NCBI GenBank assembly: GCA_030847615.1
Contig: JAUMIR010000002.1
Span: 234,689,809 to 234,753,808, forward strand
Length of the DNA: 64,000 nt
Direction: 5' to 3'
Source: Gambelia wislizenii
Taxonomy: Eukaryota; Chordata; Lepidosauria; Squamata; Crotaphytidae
Part shown: positions 44,728-57,391 of the stretch, one piece after another
How the letters are laid out: every line of letters starts with the position of its first letter
Numbering within the stretch: the first letter of the stretch is position 1
Position numbers and translations under genes: made by a program
The notes under the pieces: generated by a model
What the model saw: only the letters and a program-made list of their open reading frames with translations
What the model was told of the DNA's origin: nothing
The model's database searches: none

Positions 44728-46039
44728 GCTGCTTCTCTTCAGAGTGTGGTGAGCTCTTCAGAGAATAAGTCTGCAAACTCTTCACTTCTCTCTGCTGAAC
44801 AGCAAAGTAGCAAGAAAAGGGTGAAAACAGAAGAAATGAATAACACAATCAGGTGGATCAATTCAACATGTGGGGAGAAATCCATGCAAGTATAACCAAG
44901 ACCAGGAAAAAAAAAGGTGAGAGGATGTCCTCTCATTCTGTTCTATTATTTTTTCATAGGTTTAGGGATCTGCCCTGCCTTCTTTACAATTTTTAAAATT
45001 AATTTCAGTATTTTCTCTTCAAAAAAACAACAACTGCAGTTTGCGTTTTGTTTTCCTTACAGGTTACTGATCCATACTATCACATATGCAAATTGATTAT
45101 ATGGCAGTAAACAAGGAAAAGCTAAAAAAGAAAAAAAGAAAAAGCACTGAACTTCTGCATTGACCTTACCAACTGAAGAATAACAGACTGTTAATGCATT
45201 GGAATAATTTGGAATAAACCTCTAAATTTAGAAAGAAATTCAGATGGGAGAATTGTAGAAACATTCTTACTGAGGGGAAATGCTTTAAAAGACATCCTTC
45301 CACATACATGTGTATAAATCTCTTGACTTATCCATGAAGCAAGTGATGCATGAATATTTTGAGTAAAATCAGAAAGACACATGCTAGCTAAACTAGATAC
45401 AAATTTCTTCCTATGCTGGATGGATTCTGAAGTTTAAAAAACTGAATGTGGGAGAGCTGAAAGAGTAGTTGTATTATAGTTCAATGCCACTTTGTTGTGT
45501 TTCCGGCCTATAGAATGCCTGGATTTGTAGCCTGGAGAAAAATTCAGAATTCTCATATAGTTCACTCCATTTGAACTTCAGCACCTGTGAATCTACCAGG
45601 CTATAAATTCCAGGATTCCACAGGATGCAGCATGGCTGTTAGAGTGGTACCAAACTGTTACAGTTGTGTAGAGCAGATATACTCTCACTAGCTCCATCTG
45701 CCCTGGCAAAGGGCTCGAATCCCTGTGTATTCTGCAATATAAAGGGTGAATTAAGATTGCCACTTCCCCACCCCCCAGAAAGGCTCGTCCTCTTTAACAT
45801 CTATAGGCACAACACGACCTTCTTTAGTACTGGGAATAGCTGGATCTATTGCATTTGGTGACTGCAGATGGGGAAGAACTTCATTTCTCTCCCTCTCTCT
45901 TTTAAAAAAGAATTTACAAAACTCACGAATGCCTGCAATTAAAAAAAAAAAAACCACCAAGGTTCAGAACTTAAACCTTTCTTTCTGTTGTGTCCTGTTC
46001 TTTCCATCCCGTACATAAAAACATGTGCAAATATTGACA
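44728..46039. other. Unassigned stretch
   Basis: A decayed foldback-like piece (cctggatttgtagcc ... ataaattccaggatt) lies at about 45520-45620. Nothing else was recognised. Confidence 0.35.
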
Positions 46040-46170
46040 TAAATACACTTGCTTGTCCCAGTTAGAACAGAATCATTTAATCAATGGGATTTAAATAACG
46101 ATTGAGTTGCTATTCAACTCTTGAGTCAAAAGGTCTATGCATGTTGGGACTAGCCACTGGATTTAGGGCA
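46040..46170. mobile_element. Short foldback element, family 'tagtcccaac'
   Basis: The arms cttgtcccagttagaacaga and gtctatgcatgttgggacta are inverted. Confidence 0.5.
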
Positions 46171-46545
46171 TTGATTATTGGGCAAACATGCACATTACAG
46201 ACAGAATCCTATTGAAGAACATGTGCCTGTAATGCCGGGTTGCTCACACTTACATCCTTTTTTGAACATTGAGAAGGAGATATTCAATACCTCCTTGTGT
46301 TATACACACACACACACCTGGCAGCCTCCATGATTTGGGGAAAATGTAGCCATTATCTGGCTTGGGGGTGGTGGTGGCAGGAAGTGCCAAGGCAGCACCC
46401 AACTGCCGTTCAGCTGCCAGGAGAGCAGAGCTGATGCCCCCCTTCCAGATCTCCAGCCAATCTACAAATGACCAGATGTTTATAACATGATCGGTTGGAT
46501 TCAGTTTGGTAGATTCAATTTCTACTGAGCGATACCAATGACTAT

Positions 46546-47139
46546 GGAGATTATCAGACAGGAACAAAAAAAAGTGTTCCCATCCCACAATCTCCTTTCC
46601 CGCCCCTCTCCTGGCCCTGTCACGTAATAATAACTAAAAGTTTCAGACCTACCTTTTCCACATCTTCATGACTGTCCTCTAAAGGAGCTCCTTTTACTTC
46701 CTGGATTGAAATCCCGGCTGTTCTCATGAGAAGACGAGAGTGTGGGAAATTCAAAAATAAAAAGCAAAATACATGTCAAAAAGTTAATCTAAGCATAAAA
46801 ACACACTTAAAACTTTACAAGCAACCTGGAGAGGGTACAAAAAAGTGTGTCAGTTACCTGGATGTCTCAATCTCACCAGGAAGTGTTCTGGCACGGACCA
46901 TCCATTGATGCTGGGATTGCGCCAGCGAAACGGGCACCTTTTCAGTTGCAGGACATTCTGTGACAGGAATGAAACAGGGGATCCACTGACGGCTTAGCCC
47001 ATCAATAAAAAGCAGTGCCGGCGTAACGACAGCCAAATGGGAGTATTATGAGAGGCAAATGACATCATGTGAAAGGGAAGCCCTTTAGTGATCTTCTGGC
47101 ATCATGATAATGCCATATTTAGAGTGTCTGATTATCTCC
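46546..47139. mobile_element. 594-bp non-autonomous DNA element, TAT duplication
   Basis: The 15-base inverted ends GGAGATTATCAGACA are exact. TAT lies at 46543-46545 and 47140-47142. No long frame is present. Confidence 0.8.
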
Positions 47140-47291
47140 TATGTAACACACACAGTGGCCATTTTTGTCTTTGCTGCAAAAAAAGATCTGAAAGAGAGAG
47201 TTAGATAAAATTGCCACAAATTGTCATGGAGACCCAAAGTATTAAATTGATTTTCATGATGGCAACTTAGAAATTTAGGTTTTTACTTTTT

Positions 47292-47527
47292 ATCTCTCTC
47301 TGGCTTTTCTTCGCAAACGAAGATTCAGGAAGGACTCATCCTGTGCTTTCCGAAAGCGCGTTGATGACTAAAAAGGCCAATCTGAGATAAACAAGTCCAG
47401 TTGCAGAAAGCACAGCAGAGGGTCTCCTTGAGTGATGTTTCCGGGTTGTGATTCTTTCTGCGTTGTCGTTTCTCTTCAAGACTTGTTCGGCGTGCGTTCT
47501 CAAATCAGACTGCAGCATTGTGGATAA
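47292..47527 (-). mobile_element. Zinc-finger-type LINE 3' end
   Basis: The minus strand repeats the finger region (ATGLVYLRLAFLVI in a shifted frame) and ends in the (GA)n tail at 47292-47302. Confidence 0.8.
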
Positions 47528-47787
47528 CTGGTCATGACATGTAGAATTATGGGGTGTCTTTTGTACTTTTACACTCTCTTGTACTTTTTGTCATAAATGT
47601 TTTGTGTATTTTAAGCTCTTTGTCATGGCCTTTGGCTAGCACAATAAACATATTAATGCTGCTGCTGCTGCTGCTGAGCTGTAGTGCTCTTTCATCCAGA
47701 GAACACTGTATTCAGGGCTGTTCCCTTGCGCTGCTCTTCTTAACCCAATGTTAGCTTTGACTTGGTGTTATAGTTATATTGTTATAT

Positions 47788-47852
47788 ATGGCAGGGGGTT
47801 GGACTGGATGGCCCTTGTGGTCTCTTCCAACTCTGATTCTATGATTCTGTGA
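47788..47852 (+). mobile_element. CR1 extreme 3' tail
   Basis: ggcagggggttggactggat is followed by ATTCTATGATTCTGTGA. Confidence 0.8.
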
Positions 47853-48228
47853 TAGGGGTGTGATTGAGCCATGTGCCAGAATGTGTTTTTCTCCATTTTT
47901 CCTTGGAGCTAGAAGCGCACACTCTTAGGTGCTGCAAGTTTATGTTTTGATTTTCCTCTGCAAAATGGGTGGATGCCAGGGTGTTTGGACCTCAAGTTAT
48001 TTTCCTGAGCATTGTAATGACATAGCAAGCACAGTGTGTGGTTCAGAGGGAGAGGCTCTGGAATGTGACAAACCAGAAGATCTGGGTTCTGTTTACAGCT
48101 CTGCTCCGTTTCTTACCAAATGACCTGGGATCAGTTGTTTTCCTTCATTGTAGGATGAGAGCGGAAGTTATCTTCATTAATATTGTCCTGGTGATAAATC
48201 GGTCTCATTTCAAGTAAGCCCTGTCCCA

Positions 48229-48427
48229 GGTTGCTGACGCACTGCAGAAATAATGCACTTTGACACTGCTTTATCTATCATGGCTTCATCCTGTGGAATT
48301 CTGGGATTTGTAATTTGTTGTGGCGCTTAAATAGCTCACAAAACTACAAATTCCAGAATTCCATAGCATTGAGCCATGGAAGTTAAAGCTGTGTCAAATT
48401 GCATTATTTCTGCATGTGTCAGCAGCT
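48229..48427. mobile_element. Foldback DNA element, CCA duplication
   Basis: The ends are GGTTGCTGACGCACTGCAG and, inverted, AGCTGCTGACACATGCAG. CCA lies at 48226-48228 and 48428-48430. It has the same core as 19507-19688. Confidence 0.7.
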
Positions 48428-49564
48428 CCAGATTTAGGGGTACACATTTGATTTCCTCACTTATTGTAAATGAACTTATAAGTACAGGGTTTTTTTTAAC
48501 CTGTCCCCTAAATTGTGTTAGCATGATGGCTTGTACTCTTTCTCTAGCCTTTGAAATTATGTTCTGTCATAGTGCTGAGGAGATACGGAGAGGCAACCCA
48601 AAGCAGTTCAAATTTAGATGAAGAACTAGACACAGAGCTGGGAGTTTGGCTGAAGTTACTTGAACATGAAACAATTGTTGAAAGACAGAGAGAGGATTAC
48701 TTGCTGGGACTTTTTGAAACAGCATGACTCCCAAATGTACACCTTACGCATGTATAAAGAAACAGATATTACAAAGATGAAATAAAATATCCGAAACCTC
48801 CATTCTTAATTACCTGTAGAGAGGCAACTGTAGACTTTTTCTGTCAAGTGATAACATCATTCTGAACTGAGTTTTTCAAATGTACTGTGAGAAACTACAT
48901 CACGAGAGAGAAAGAGACCCCTCACCTCCCATCATTTGCACATTTGCTTGTTTAACCTGCTGCAACATGCCATCTCCCATTGAGGGCATTTACTCTACCG
49001 CTAAACAATGGGGCCTGTCCCATAGTGTAAATATAACACACACTTGCCTCTTTTTATCTGTCAAATGTTGCAGGGAATGACAAATACAATGAGGGCAAAC
49101 CACAGATTGGTTTGATCTTTTTTTTTCCTGAACGAAAGTTACTATGTTGTTGTGTTTATGGACAAAGTCTCTCTATCTTCAACAGATGGCACATCAGCAG
49201 AAACCATCAAGGAAGCTACCTGGGATTCTGTGAGTTTAAACCTCAGCAGGTCCTGTGATTTGCAATATCAGGCTTTGTAACTGGAAGGATAAATACCGTA
49301 CTAAAATCATATCCTTTCACCCTTGCTTAGTCAATAAACCTATACCTGCTAACCTTTAGACACTGCTCCACGCAGGCCTGAGTTCAGATGCCACTAACAA
49401 TGGTACTGTCTGGGCCTTTCCTTACTAAGGATGGATAAGAATTTGTTTTAGTTTATTTTTTGAGCACAATTTACAAAGTTTTGCAAAAATTTGAGGGTGT
49501 GGAAAATAAAATCAACAAATTTGGCCATCCCTATTTACTGACATGACTTTTGGAATTAGTCATC
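48428..49564. other. Unassigned stretch
   Basis: No gene, RNA or clear element was recognised. Confidence 0.35.
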
Positions 49565-50030
49565 TAGCAATACTGGACAAGCTGGAACGTGTTCACAGGA
49601 GGGTGACCAAAATGGTGGAAGGTCTGGAAGCAATGACCTATGAGGAGTGGCTTAGGGAGCTGGGTATGTTTAGCCCCCGGAGAAGAGAATATTAAGAGGT
49701 GACATGATAGCCATGTTTAAATATTTGAAGGGATGTCATACTGAGGATGGAGCAAGCTTGTTTTCTGTGGATCCAGAGACAAGGACATGGAGCAATGGAC
49801 TCAAACTACAGGAAAAGAGATTCCATCTAAACATTAAGAAGAACTTCCTGACAGTAAGAGCTGTTCAAAAGTGGAATACACTGCCTTGTAGAGTGGTGGA
49901 GGTTTTTAAACAACTGCTGGATGGCCATCTGTTGGGAATGATTTGGTTGTGTATTCCTGCATGGCAATGGGTTAGACTAGATGGCCCCTATGGTCTCTTC
50001 TAACTCTTATCTTTCTATGATTCTATGAAT
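49565..50030 (+). mobile_element. CR1-like LINE 3' end
   Basis: The frame [20 protein letters not shown], then LNIKKNFLTVRAVQKWNTLP, and the terminal ATGATTCTATGAATAA mark CR1. Confidence 0.85.
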
Positions 50031-50611
50031 AAACAAGCCTAGTGGTCTTTGCTTCTTAACTCTCCTTGGATTGCCAACTTGCTCATTTCCATCACCGTGC
50101 CACCTCCTCTGGCCAAGATTTTGGGAATTTGGGGCGTTTTGGTGTATACTTTGTTTCCCACCCTCTACTTAGGCAACAACCCTCAGTGGTTCCAACCATT
50201 TTAGGAGTAAATCACAAAGGAGAAAGTGACTAGGTATCAGGGTAAATCTCCTGCATGGAGCATACCAACCATTAAGATCAGCTCCAGAGGATCACCTCTG
50301 CCCCCTTCCCTCCCCCCATTGCCACCATCTGAAATTAAGTGGAAAGTGACAGGAAATATGGCTGTTTCAACTGTGGCATCTTGGTTGTGGAACATCCTTC
50401 AGAGAAGTGGGGGGGGGGAGGAAATGCCTAGGAGAAGGGGGGAAGTATAAACTAGAATCTCCAACCTGTAGTTGCCCTCCTATCATATACCAAGCCTCAA
50501 AGGATTATGTTCTTTCATTCCTAGTGTCTCCTGCTTTTTAGATGTAACCAATAAATCTTCCCCTATGCATCCTTTGCTGCTACAGACCTGGGTTACTAGT
50601 AAATGTTAATA

Positions 50612-50826
50612 CAGTTGTCCCTCCATATCCACGGATTTAAGTATTCACGGCTTGAAAATATTCTTTAAAAAATGATAATCCAAAAAGCAAACCTTGATTT
50701 TGCCATCTTAGATAAGGGACACCATTTTGCTATGCCATTGCAGATAATGAGACTTGAGTATTCACAGATTTTGGTATCCACAGGGGGTCCTGGAACCAAA
50801 TCCCAGCAAATATGAGGGGACAACGG
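50612..50826. mobile_element. Short pogo/Tigger-like element, copy A
   Basis: It starts CAGTTGTCCCTCCATATCC and ends ggggacaacgg, flanked by TA. Two more copies lie at 58284 and 60163. Confidence 0.8.
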
Positions 50827-51299
50827 TAGTTGATCTTTCTCTCTGTACGTGCTGAATGATATGTTCAAGTGAAAGTGAAAACTATACCCCAGTCTATGTG
50901 TCACTTCCGCTTTGGATTCATTTCCCTCTGACACACTCCTCCCCTTAAGTTTCTTTGCAGTATTTAAAAAAAAAAAAAGGTCAGGGGGATTTATGTTATT
51001 TGAAACTCTCCACAACTTTGGATCACTTTTTGCCATTTGGAACTCGTAACTGACCTATGTATCTGCATACAAGTATGGAGCCTTTGTCATTTGGAGAGAA
51101 GCATTGCAGCCTGGCGGCCTGGCCTGGCCTGGCTGGCAGTGAGGAGACCCTGGGCACTTCATTCTCCATACTCCCCAAAGAGGGTGGCATGCCACTATCC
51201 TTATTCTTTTCACTACGCCAAGTAAATTTTCTGTATTAGATGAAAATGGTTTTATTTGCCCAAAAATTTCATGTTGCTGCTGCAAATGAATGTTGCAGC

Positions 51300-51536
51300 T
51301 GTTGTTGTTGTGTGCCTTCAAGTCATTGCTGACTTACGGCAATCCTAAGGCAAACCTATCACAGGGTTTTCCAGGCAAGATTTGTTCAAAGGCGGTTTGC
51401 CTTTGCCTTCCTCTGAGGTTGAGAGAGTGTGACTTGTTCAATGCCACCCAGTGAGTTTCAATGACTGAGTGGGAATTTGAACCCTAGTCCAGCATTGTAG
51501 TCCAGCATTCAAACAACTATGCCATGCTGGCTTTCA
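51300..51536 (-). mobile_element. tRNA-derived SINE (ACA-type)
   Basis: The inverse of the copy at 27475-27706: gtgtgccttcaagtcattgc, then gccacccagtgagtttcaat and ctatgccatgctggctt. Confidence 0.8.
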
Positions 51537-52242
51537 CTTTAAATGAATATTGCTCTTTATAGTTGTTTACATCTTATGCTGAGAGCCAAGGGCAGTGAGG
51601 GCCAAATAATTTTTTTTAATAAGCAAACAAACAAACAAACAACCCATGGATCCTATCCTCCTTGTATTTCCTTATTGTTCTTCTCTCTGTCAGTCTTTCT
51701 CTCTGTAAGCATCCAAACAAGTGTTAGCAGTGCAGTGTTCGACCACAATTTTATAGCTGTTGAGCCACTGAATCAGATGGTGGACTGAAGGCAGAATAGG
51801 GGAAAGAGACAGAAGAGGAGTTACGGTAAGGCCGACTTCTTCAACCACTCCCTAATTCCAGCATTTTAATTGCTTCCCAGATTTTCTTCTGCTGGATTCT
51901 GCTGACTAGCAACAGGGCCGTGTGATGCATTTCCTCTGGTCTGAATCATTCTTCTCCATAGTCCTTCCTGACTTACTGAATCTTCCAGAGGACGATTCTA
52001 ATGAATTCTAACATTTAAAAATTAGGTCACTTACTAAAATGCAGGGTTGCCACTGGCATTAATCAGGAAAGTTACTGAGTTAGACCACATCACTAGAGTT
52101 GACAACTTAATGAATTAATTTACTACTTATTTCCCAGTTCTGAACATAGACAAAAAACAATTTAATAGCCAGAGATGTAAAAACATGTCTATTTCCTTTT
52201 CTTTACATTTAGTTAGTAATGCATTAACATTCTCATTCTGTC

Positions 52243-52293
52243 AAAGATGAGTCTTTCCTGAATCTTCGTTTGCAAAGAAAAGCCAGAGAGAGA
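52243..52293 (+). mobile_element. 51-bp zinc-finger-type LINE insertion
   Basis: Only the last bases of the LINE (gagtctttcctgaatcttcg and the GA tail) are present. They are flanked by an exact 22-base duplication at 52221-52242 and 52294-52315. Confidence 0.85.
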
Positions 52294-52856
52294 GCATTAA
52301 CATTCTCATTCTGTCCATGATCATGCTACGTTGGAAGGTATTTGTTTTCTCTCCTGCATAGAAATGTGTGTATATTTGTGGGGGGGGGGGTTTCCCCAAT
52401 GTATGTTATTTTATGAGTCTTCCCATTGGCTAAATTTTGTTCATACATTTTCCCAAAATCCATTGGGGAGAAATGTGAATGAACAGTGCAGCTTTATTAT
52501 TATATATTAAAACCTGTCCTTTTGATCTTGCTCATGCAAATGGAACTATGGACTGAGCAGAGCAACTCCAATTTCCAACAGCTGGAAGATCTGCTTTATA
52601 GATACAAATGAGGGAATGATTTTAAGGAAACACACGCAGGAAAAGAAGCAGCCTCCCTTCTTGTGTTCTCACCTGACCAGTCCAGCCTCAGATTCTGCAA
52701 CCAAAACAACGGAAGAGGAATGCAAGGAAATAGTTCTGCTTGATGCATACAAACATGAAGAAGTGGCAGCTAGTGGTTCTGCTCTGCCCTGGTTGTTAGA
52801 AGATTATGAGATGGGCTTCTAAAAATGTTTTTCTTCCACTACATTTTAAAGTCTAA

Positions 52857-53414
52857 GGAGATTTTCAGACAGGAACAACAACAACAAAAAAAAGATTCCC
52901 GTCTCACAGTCTCCTCTCGCACCCCTCTCCCGTCCCTGTAACACCCCAAAATACAAAGTTTTCAAACCGACCTTAATCACTGCTCTTTGCCTCGGCAGGG
53001 CAGCCCAGGAGTGAATGGAGCTCAAACGGAGCTCCTTTCACTTCCTGGATTGAAATCCCAGCTGCTCTTGCAAGAAGATGAGAGCGTGGGAAATTCAAAA
53101 ATAAAAGCAAAAATACTACAGTAAAAGTAACACCAAGCACAAAAACACACTTAAATCATTACAAGTAACCTGGAGAGGGTACAAAAAAAGTGTGTCACTT
53201 ATCTCGATATCCCAATCTCACCCAAGAGTGTTCTGGGACGGACCTCCCAGTGGTGCTGGCATCACGCCAGCATAACGGGGCACCATTTCAATCGCAGGTC
53301 ATTCGTTATGCCGAACAGGAGCATAACAACACGGGAATGACATTGTCTGAAATGCAAGCCCTTTAGCAATCTCCTGGTGTCATCACACCATATTTAACGC
53401 ATCTGATAATCTCC
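52857..53414. mobile_element. 558-bp non-autonomous DNA element, TAA duplication
   Basis: The left end GGAGATTTTCAGACAGG and the right end, inverted, GGAGATTATCAGATGC. TAA lies at 52854-52856 and 53415-53417. The interior is very close to 46546-47139. Confidence 0.8.
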
Positions 53415-53417
53415 TAA

Positions 53418-53955
53418 ATATCCTGGCATAATAGCACTTCTTATCACATGCTGCTGTAATCACAAGAAAGAGCGGCCCCAGAATTTTGGCAACATGACCG
53501 CTCATGACATTTACTTCCACATTTTCGCATGGGCAAGACTTTGGCAGTTCTCGTGAAAAGATGCAAGCATGCTTAAAAGTCTAAAAAACACCTACATTAA
53601 TAAACAAAATGAACACATAAGCACTGAAACACATTTTAAAACTTGCCAGCAAAACAGGGAGGTTCAAAAAAGAGCGTCCCGTACCTAGTTTTTACATTCT
53701 CACCTGGAAGTGTTCTGGTGGGGACTGCCCACTGACCTTGAAATCACACCAGTAGAATGGGACACGGTTTCACACACAAGCAATACTGTGGAAAAAAATG
53801 TCATGGGATAACAATTAGCAGCTTGGCCCGCTAATAAAAAATAATGCCTTTTTCACAGCAGCAGAACATGAGGAAGACAACGTGGTGCAGTAGAAGAGCC
53901 CTTTTGTGGCATCCTGATGTCATTATCATGCCATATTTGCTGCATCTGATAATTT
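53418..53955. mobile_element. Related DNA element, ends damaged
   Basis: The body parallels 62671-63313 (acatgctgctgtaatcacaa; gcatgggcaagactttggc). The right end is gcatctgataatttc. Confidence 0.55.
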
Positions 53956-54738
53956 CATTAGTCTGAATTCTATAGGAGCTATCCAAAGTGCTCCACACTA
54001 TCCCCAAATAGCTTTAGAACACAGAATAGCATCTCTGAAGTTGGGAGTAGAACTCAGAGCAGATTCACCACCCCACTGATGCTGGACCCACCAGCCACCA
54101 CTGTGAATGTACCGATGTACCTCCGTGAACAATCATACACACAGAAGCTGATATCCATTAAGTATGTTGGGAACTAATTTACTTCTCTGCCACACACATA
54201 TGGCATATTTATTCTAGGCATCCTGTGTAAAAACTGCCAGGTGTGCCTGCACAATTTAGGACCCACTGGACTGAATGCAATCCAAGAAATATGGGCAACA
54301 TTGCACCTGGGGGATTGTTCTGTTGCCTGCTTCAGACAGCAATACTAAGTGGGCTAAAGCACTTAGCACGTTGCAGTATGTGCTGCTGGAGGCTTTGTTC
54401 AGCTTGCTGGGTCACAAGTTACACATACCAGCCTTGGGAGGGATTCAGTTTTCACATTCTTCTTCCTTAGCCCAGATGAGATTTCATTTGGAAGTGCACC
54501 TCAGCATTCAGATTTCAGTTCAGTATTTCAGCTGCTGTTTCTTCCACATTATGAAAACTATCAATTGCTCATTTCAGTTAAGATCCTCAATGCAGGTTTC
54601 TCACAGTAGCATTACATCACTAGGTTGTGTTTTTTTTTTAATGGTGTGCATATTTGTTCAGACATAAATCCCACTGTATTTAGTGGGTAGTAGATGTGTT
54701 TAAAGTTGCAGTTATGCATTCCTCTACATCTACACTGT

Positions 54739-55343
54739 GGTCCCGTCTACACGATTTAAATAATACGTACGGCGTGCGGAAGTTCGCACTTTGGTACAAA
54801 CGGCCGTTCGGATGCACACGAATGCAAAAGAGGGGGCCCCCGGTTTTCCACCCTGAAATACGCACACGCGGCATTCGAGAGGGAAAGCAGATCGCGAAGA
54901 GAAATCCGTACGCCGTTTGGATGGCTGACGGGTGTGTACGGTCTGTTCGCACACATACGAACAGGCAGGGTAATCTGATTGGCTGGCCGAATAGAGGGGG
55001 CGGGGCTAGCACGGAGGGGAATTGGGAGCGGCCACCATGTTGGTTTCCCAGCTAGCGAGCGTCCGGTAAGTCCGTGAATTTATATGTTTATTTATTTTTA
55101 TTTTATATTGTAAATACGGAAAACCGACTGTCCGCAAACCAGGAACCTTTTAAAAAAAAAAAGCAGCGGGAGATTTAAAACTGCCGCTTGGCTTGCTCGC
55201 TCCAGCCAGCTTCGGGAAGAGGGAGTCATACGGAGCTTAGAGGGCTTAAAAATCGTATAGCCGGTTCATATGCATACGAACGACAGGCTGTTCGTATTTT
55301 TTGCCCCCCATACGGATTTTTTTATGATCGTATAGCCGCACCC
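54739..55343. mobile_element. 605-bp CpG-rich DNA element with promoter-like motifs
   Basis: The ends are GGTCCCGTCTACACGATT and, inverted, GGGTGCGGCTATACGATC. TGT lies at 54736-54738 and 55344-55346. CpG is far more frequent than in the flanks, as in a young insertion or an unmethylated promoter. It holds ATTGG (inverted CCAAT), GGGGGCGGGGC, the good start context GCCACCATGTTGG at about 55033, and CCGGTAAGT, a strong splice donor, at about 55062. I do not call a gene. Confidence 0.65.
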
Positions 55344-55346
55344 TGT

Positions 55347-56745
55347 GTCAGTGGTCAGCTGTGTCCATCAGCTGCCACATAAGAATGTATGATTGGCTGA
55401 TTCATCATTATAAACAGTCTTCAATGTTTTTCCATCACAGGCTTTCTCTGCATGACTGGGGACCAGGGAAGCATTACCATACATCCCTGATGACATATGC
55501 GTCCAAACACAGATTTGTATATGTGTAATTAACCAACAAGACAAGAATTATGGATAGACTTGTGGAATGCATTTAGAAGACTATATACTATGCTAGAAGG
55601 GAAGGGGGGATTTGCGAAAGGATGGGCATATCTTAAGCATAAATACCTGATGTTTTATTTTACCAAAAGCAGTTAGAGTGAAAAGGGATTTGTGAGGTCA
55701 CATAACCATAGCCATGAACCAGCAGCTGAGTTATGCTAGCAAGAGCAAAGAGAGATGGAAGTGGCGAGTTGTACTTAGCCAAGGAAGGAGCAGGGAGCTA
55801 AGGTAATGGCAGGAGTGGAAGTAATTGGAGCAATGAGGACACCGTGAGCAATGAGGACACCATGACACCGTAATTATGCAATTTTAGCCTTGTCTGATAA
55901 AGTCCCTAGTCTGAGTTTAATGGTTCTCTATTGAGCATTTCCACGTAGAAAATGTGAAGTAAATGTTACATAGTGCTTGTAAAGGAAGGTAGGTATGGGG
56001 GGTGGGTGGAATTATAATTCCACTAATTATTACTTTAAAAGTAACTTCCCAAGATCTGTCATGGAGGCCTAGTCACAATGTGGGGAACATGTTCAGTAGC
56101 ATGGATTTGGCAATTAAAGGCACCCAGAACAGACAGGTTCAAAGTGATACTAGGGAAAAGAGGGAGAAAGGAATTCAAAGCAATATATCTGGAGGAAGGG
56201 GAGAACAGGGGGTTTACTTCCTGTGTAGTCACTGTAATCCAAAGGTTAACAGGAACAATGGCTCCTACAAGCTTCTCGTTACAAATTAATTGTGGGGTGA
56301 TCAAGAAGTCTTCTAGACAATGAAGTACTCCTTAGTTGTCAAGAAAAATCTAGAAGGAAGATATAAATGGTGGCAATAAAGGGACCAGTGGAAGGCTACC
56401 CTATGATTAGGAACCTCAGAGTCAATTACATAGTGTAATTGGAACTTTCAGTTGGGTACTATGAGGCAAAGGCTCACTCGAGATTCTAATTAATATAAAG
56501 AAAACAACAAGCGTGGGAAAGATATGAGCATGCAGGGATGAGACGGCAAGAGTGATTGGGGTGCAGGAGACTGAACCTGCATGGAACCCTCAGTCAGTGG
56601 CAAGCTGAACAAACTTGAAAGAAGGAAACTGAACAAAATGATCCTTAGGGAAAGAAACTTTTCATAATTCTGTTTTATAATGCATGTAAGTCCCTAAAAC
56701 AAAAGGAGCAATTATTGGCCTGAAGGTATTTTGGCTTCTGGGATC
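55347..56745. other. Mostly unassigned stretch
   Basis: A right-end fragment of the 3-bp-duplication group lies at about 55860-55909 (gccttgtctgataaagtcc). A short direct repeat, gcaatgaggacacc, lies at about 55832-55863. Confidence 0.35.
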
Positions 56746-56748
56746 TTT

Positions 56749-57388
56749 GGCCTTGACTACATGGGGGACTGGGGGTAAAAATCCAGATGAAATTCAGACT
56801 ACTTTGGCCTGGAGCTGTGGCTCATGAAATTAAAATGATTCTGGCCTGAATGTAAGCACCACACCTGCCAAAGCCTGAATCTGCATTTCGGATTTTTACT
56901 TGGCTTCCATTCAAAGCTGTTACTCACACTTGACTCTGAACTCGAGGAAAAGCAAAGCCCCAGTGGTAGTCGCTCTCTGAAGCCAGAACAGACAGATAGC
57001 CCCACGATGGTGGGGCTTGCCGTGTGTTCTGACCTCAGAGCGACTACCGCTGTGGCTCTGCTTTTGGACTGAGAAGTAGCACCAAGGAGGGGAAACAATA
57101 GCAGCCCCTCAGGCAGCGCTTGTTCTTCTCTTCCCCCCACTCCTGAATCCAGTGTGGATGGCTTGTTCACACAGCAGTTTTCTCTGGAGTTTCAAGCAAA
57201 CTCCAGAGAAAACTGTGAGTTTTCTAAAACCTGGATTCAGGGGGTGTTCCTTCAGATGGGTGTGAATAGGGCTGTAAATCGTGTAGCACTATCACATCAG
57301 GTTCAGAAAAAAGGCTGTACGCCATGTGGCATTATCAAGGCAGATTTGGGGGGGGGATTTGGGGGTTTTCACTGATGTAGACAAGCCC
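56749..57388. mobile_element. 640-bp DNA element with nested hairpins, TTT duplication
   Basis: The ends are GGCCTTGACTACATGGGG and, inverted, GGGCTTGTCTACATCAG. TTT lies at 56746-56748 and 57389-57391. Inside, cagttttctctggagtttc pairs with aactccagagaaaactg, and agtggtagtcgctctctga pairs with ctcagagcgactaccgct. Confidence 0.75.
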
Positions 57389-57391
57389 TTT

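Noticed and set aside
9108..48427. Repeated palindromes as a CRISPR-like array
   Set aside because: The units are kilobases apart, are transposon foldbacks, and the genome is eukaryotic.
52616..52822. 68-codon plus-strand frame
   Set aside because: No homology, no splice context and no composition bias; chance open frame.
54680..55012. Overlapping frames of 110-119 codons on both strands
   Set aside because: They arise from the GC-rich element and show no recognisable domain.
54739..55343. CpG island promoter of a host gene
   Set aside because: It lies exactly between inverted ends with a TGT duplication and has a relative at 35708, so I treat it as a mobile element and keep the promoter idea only as a finding.
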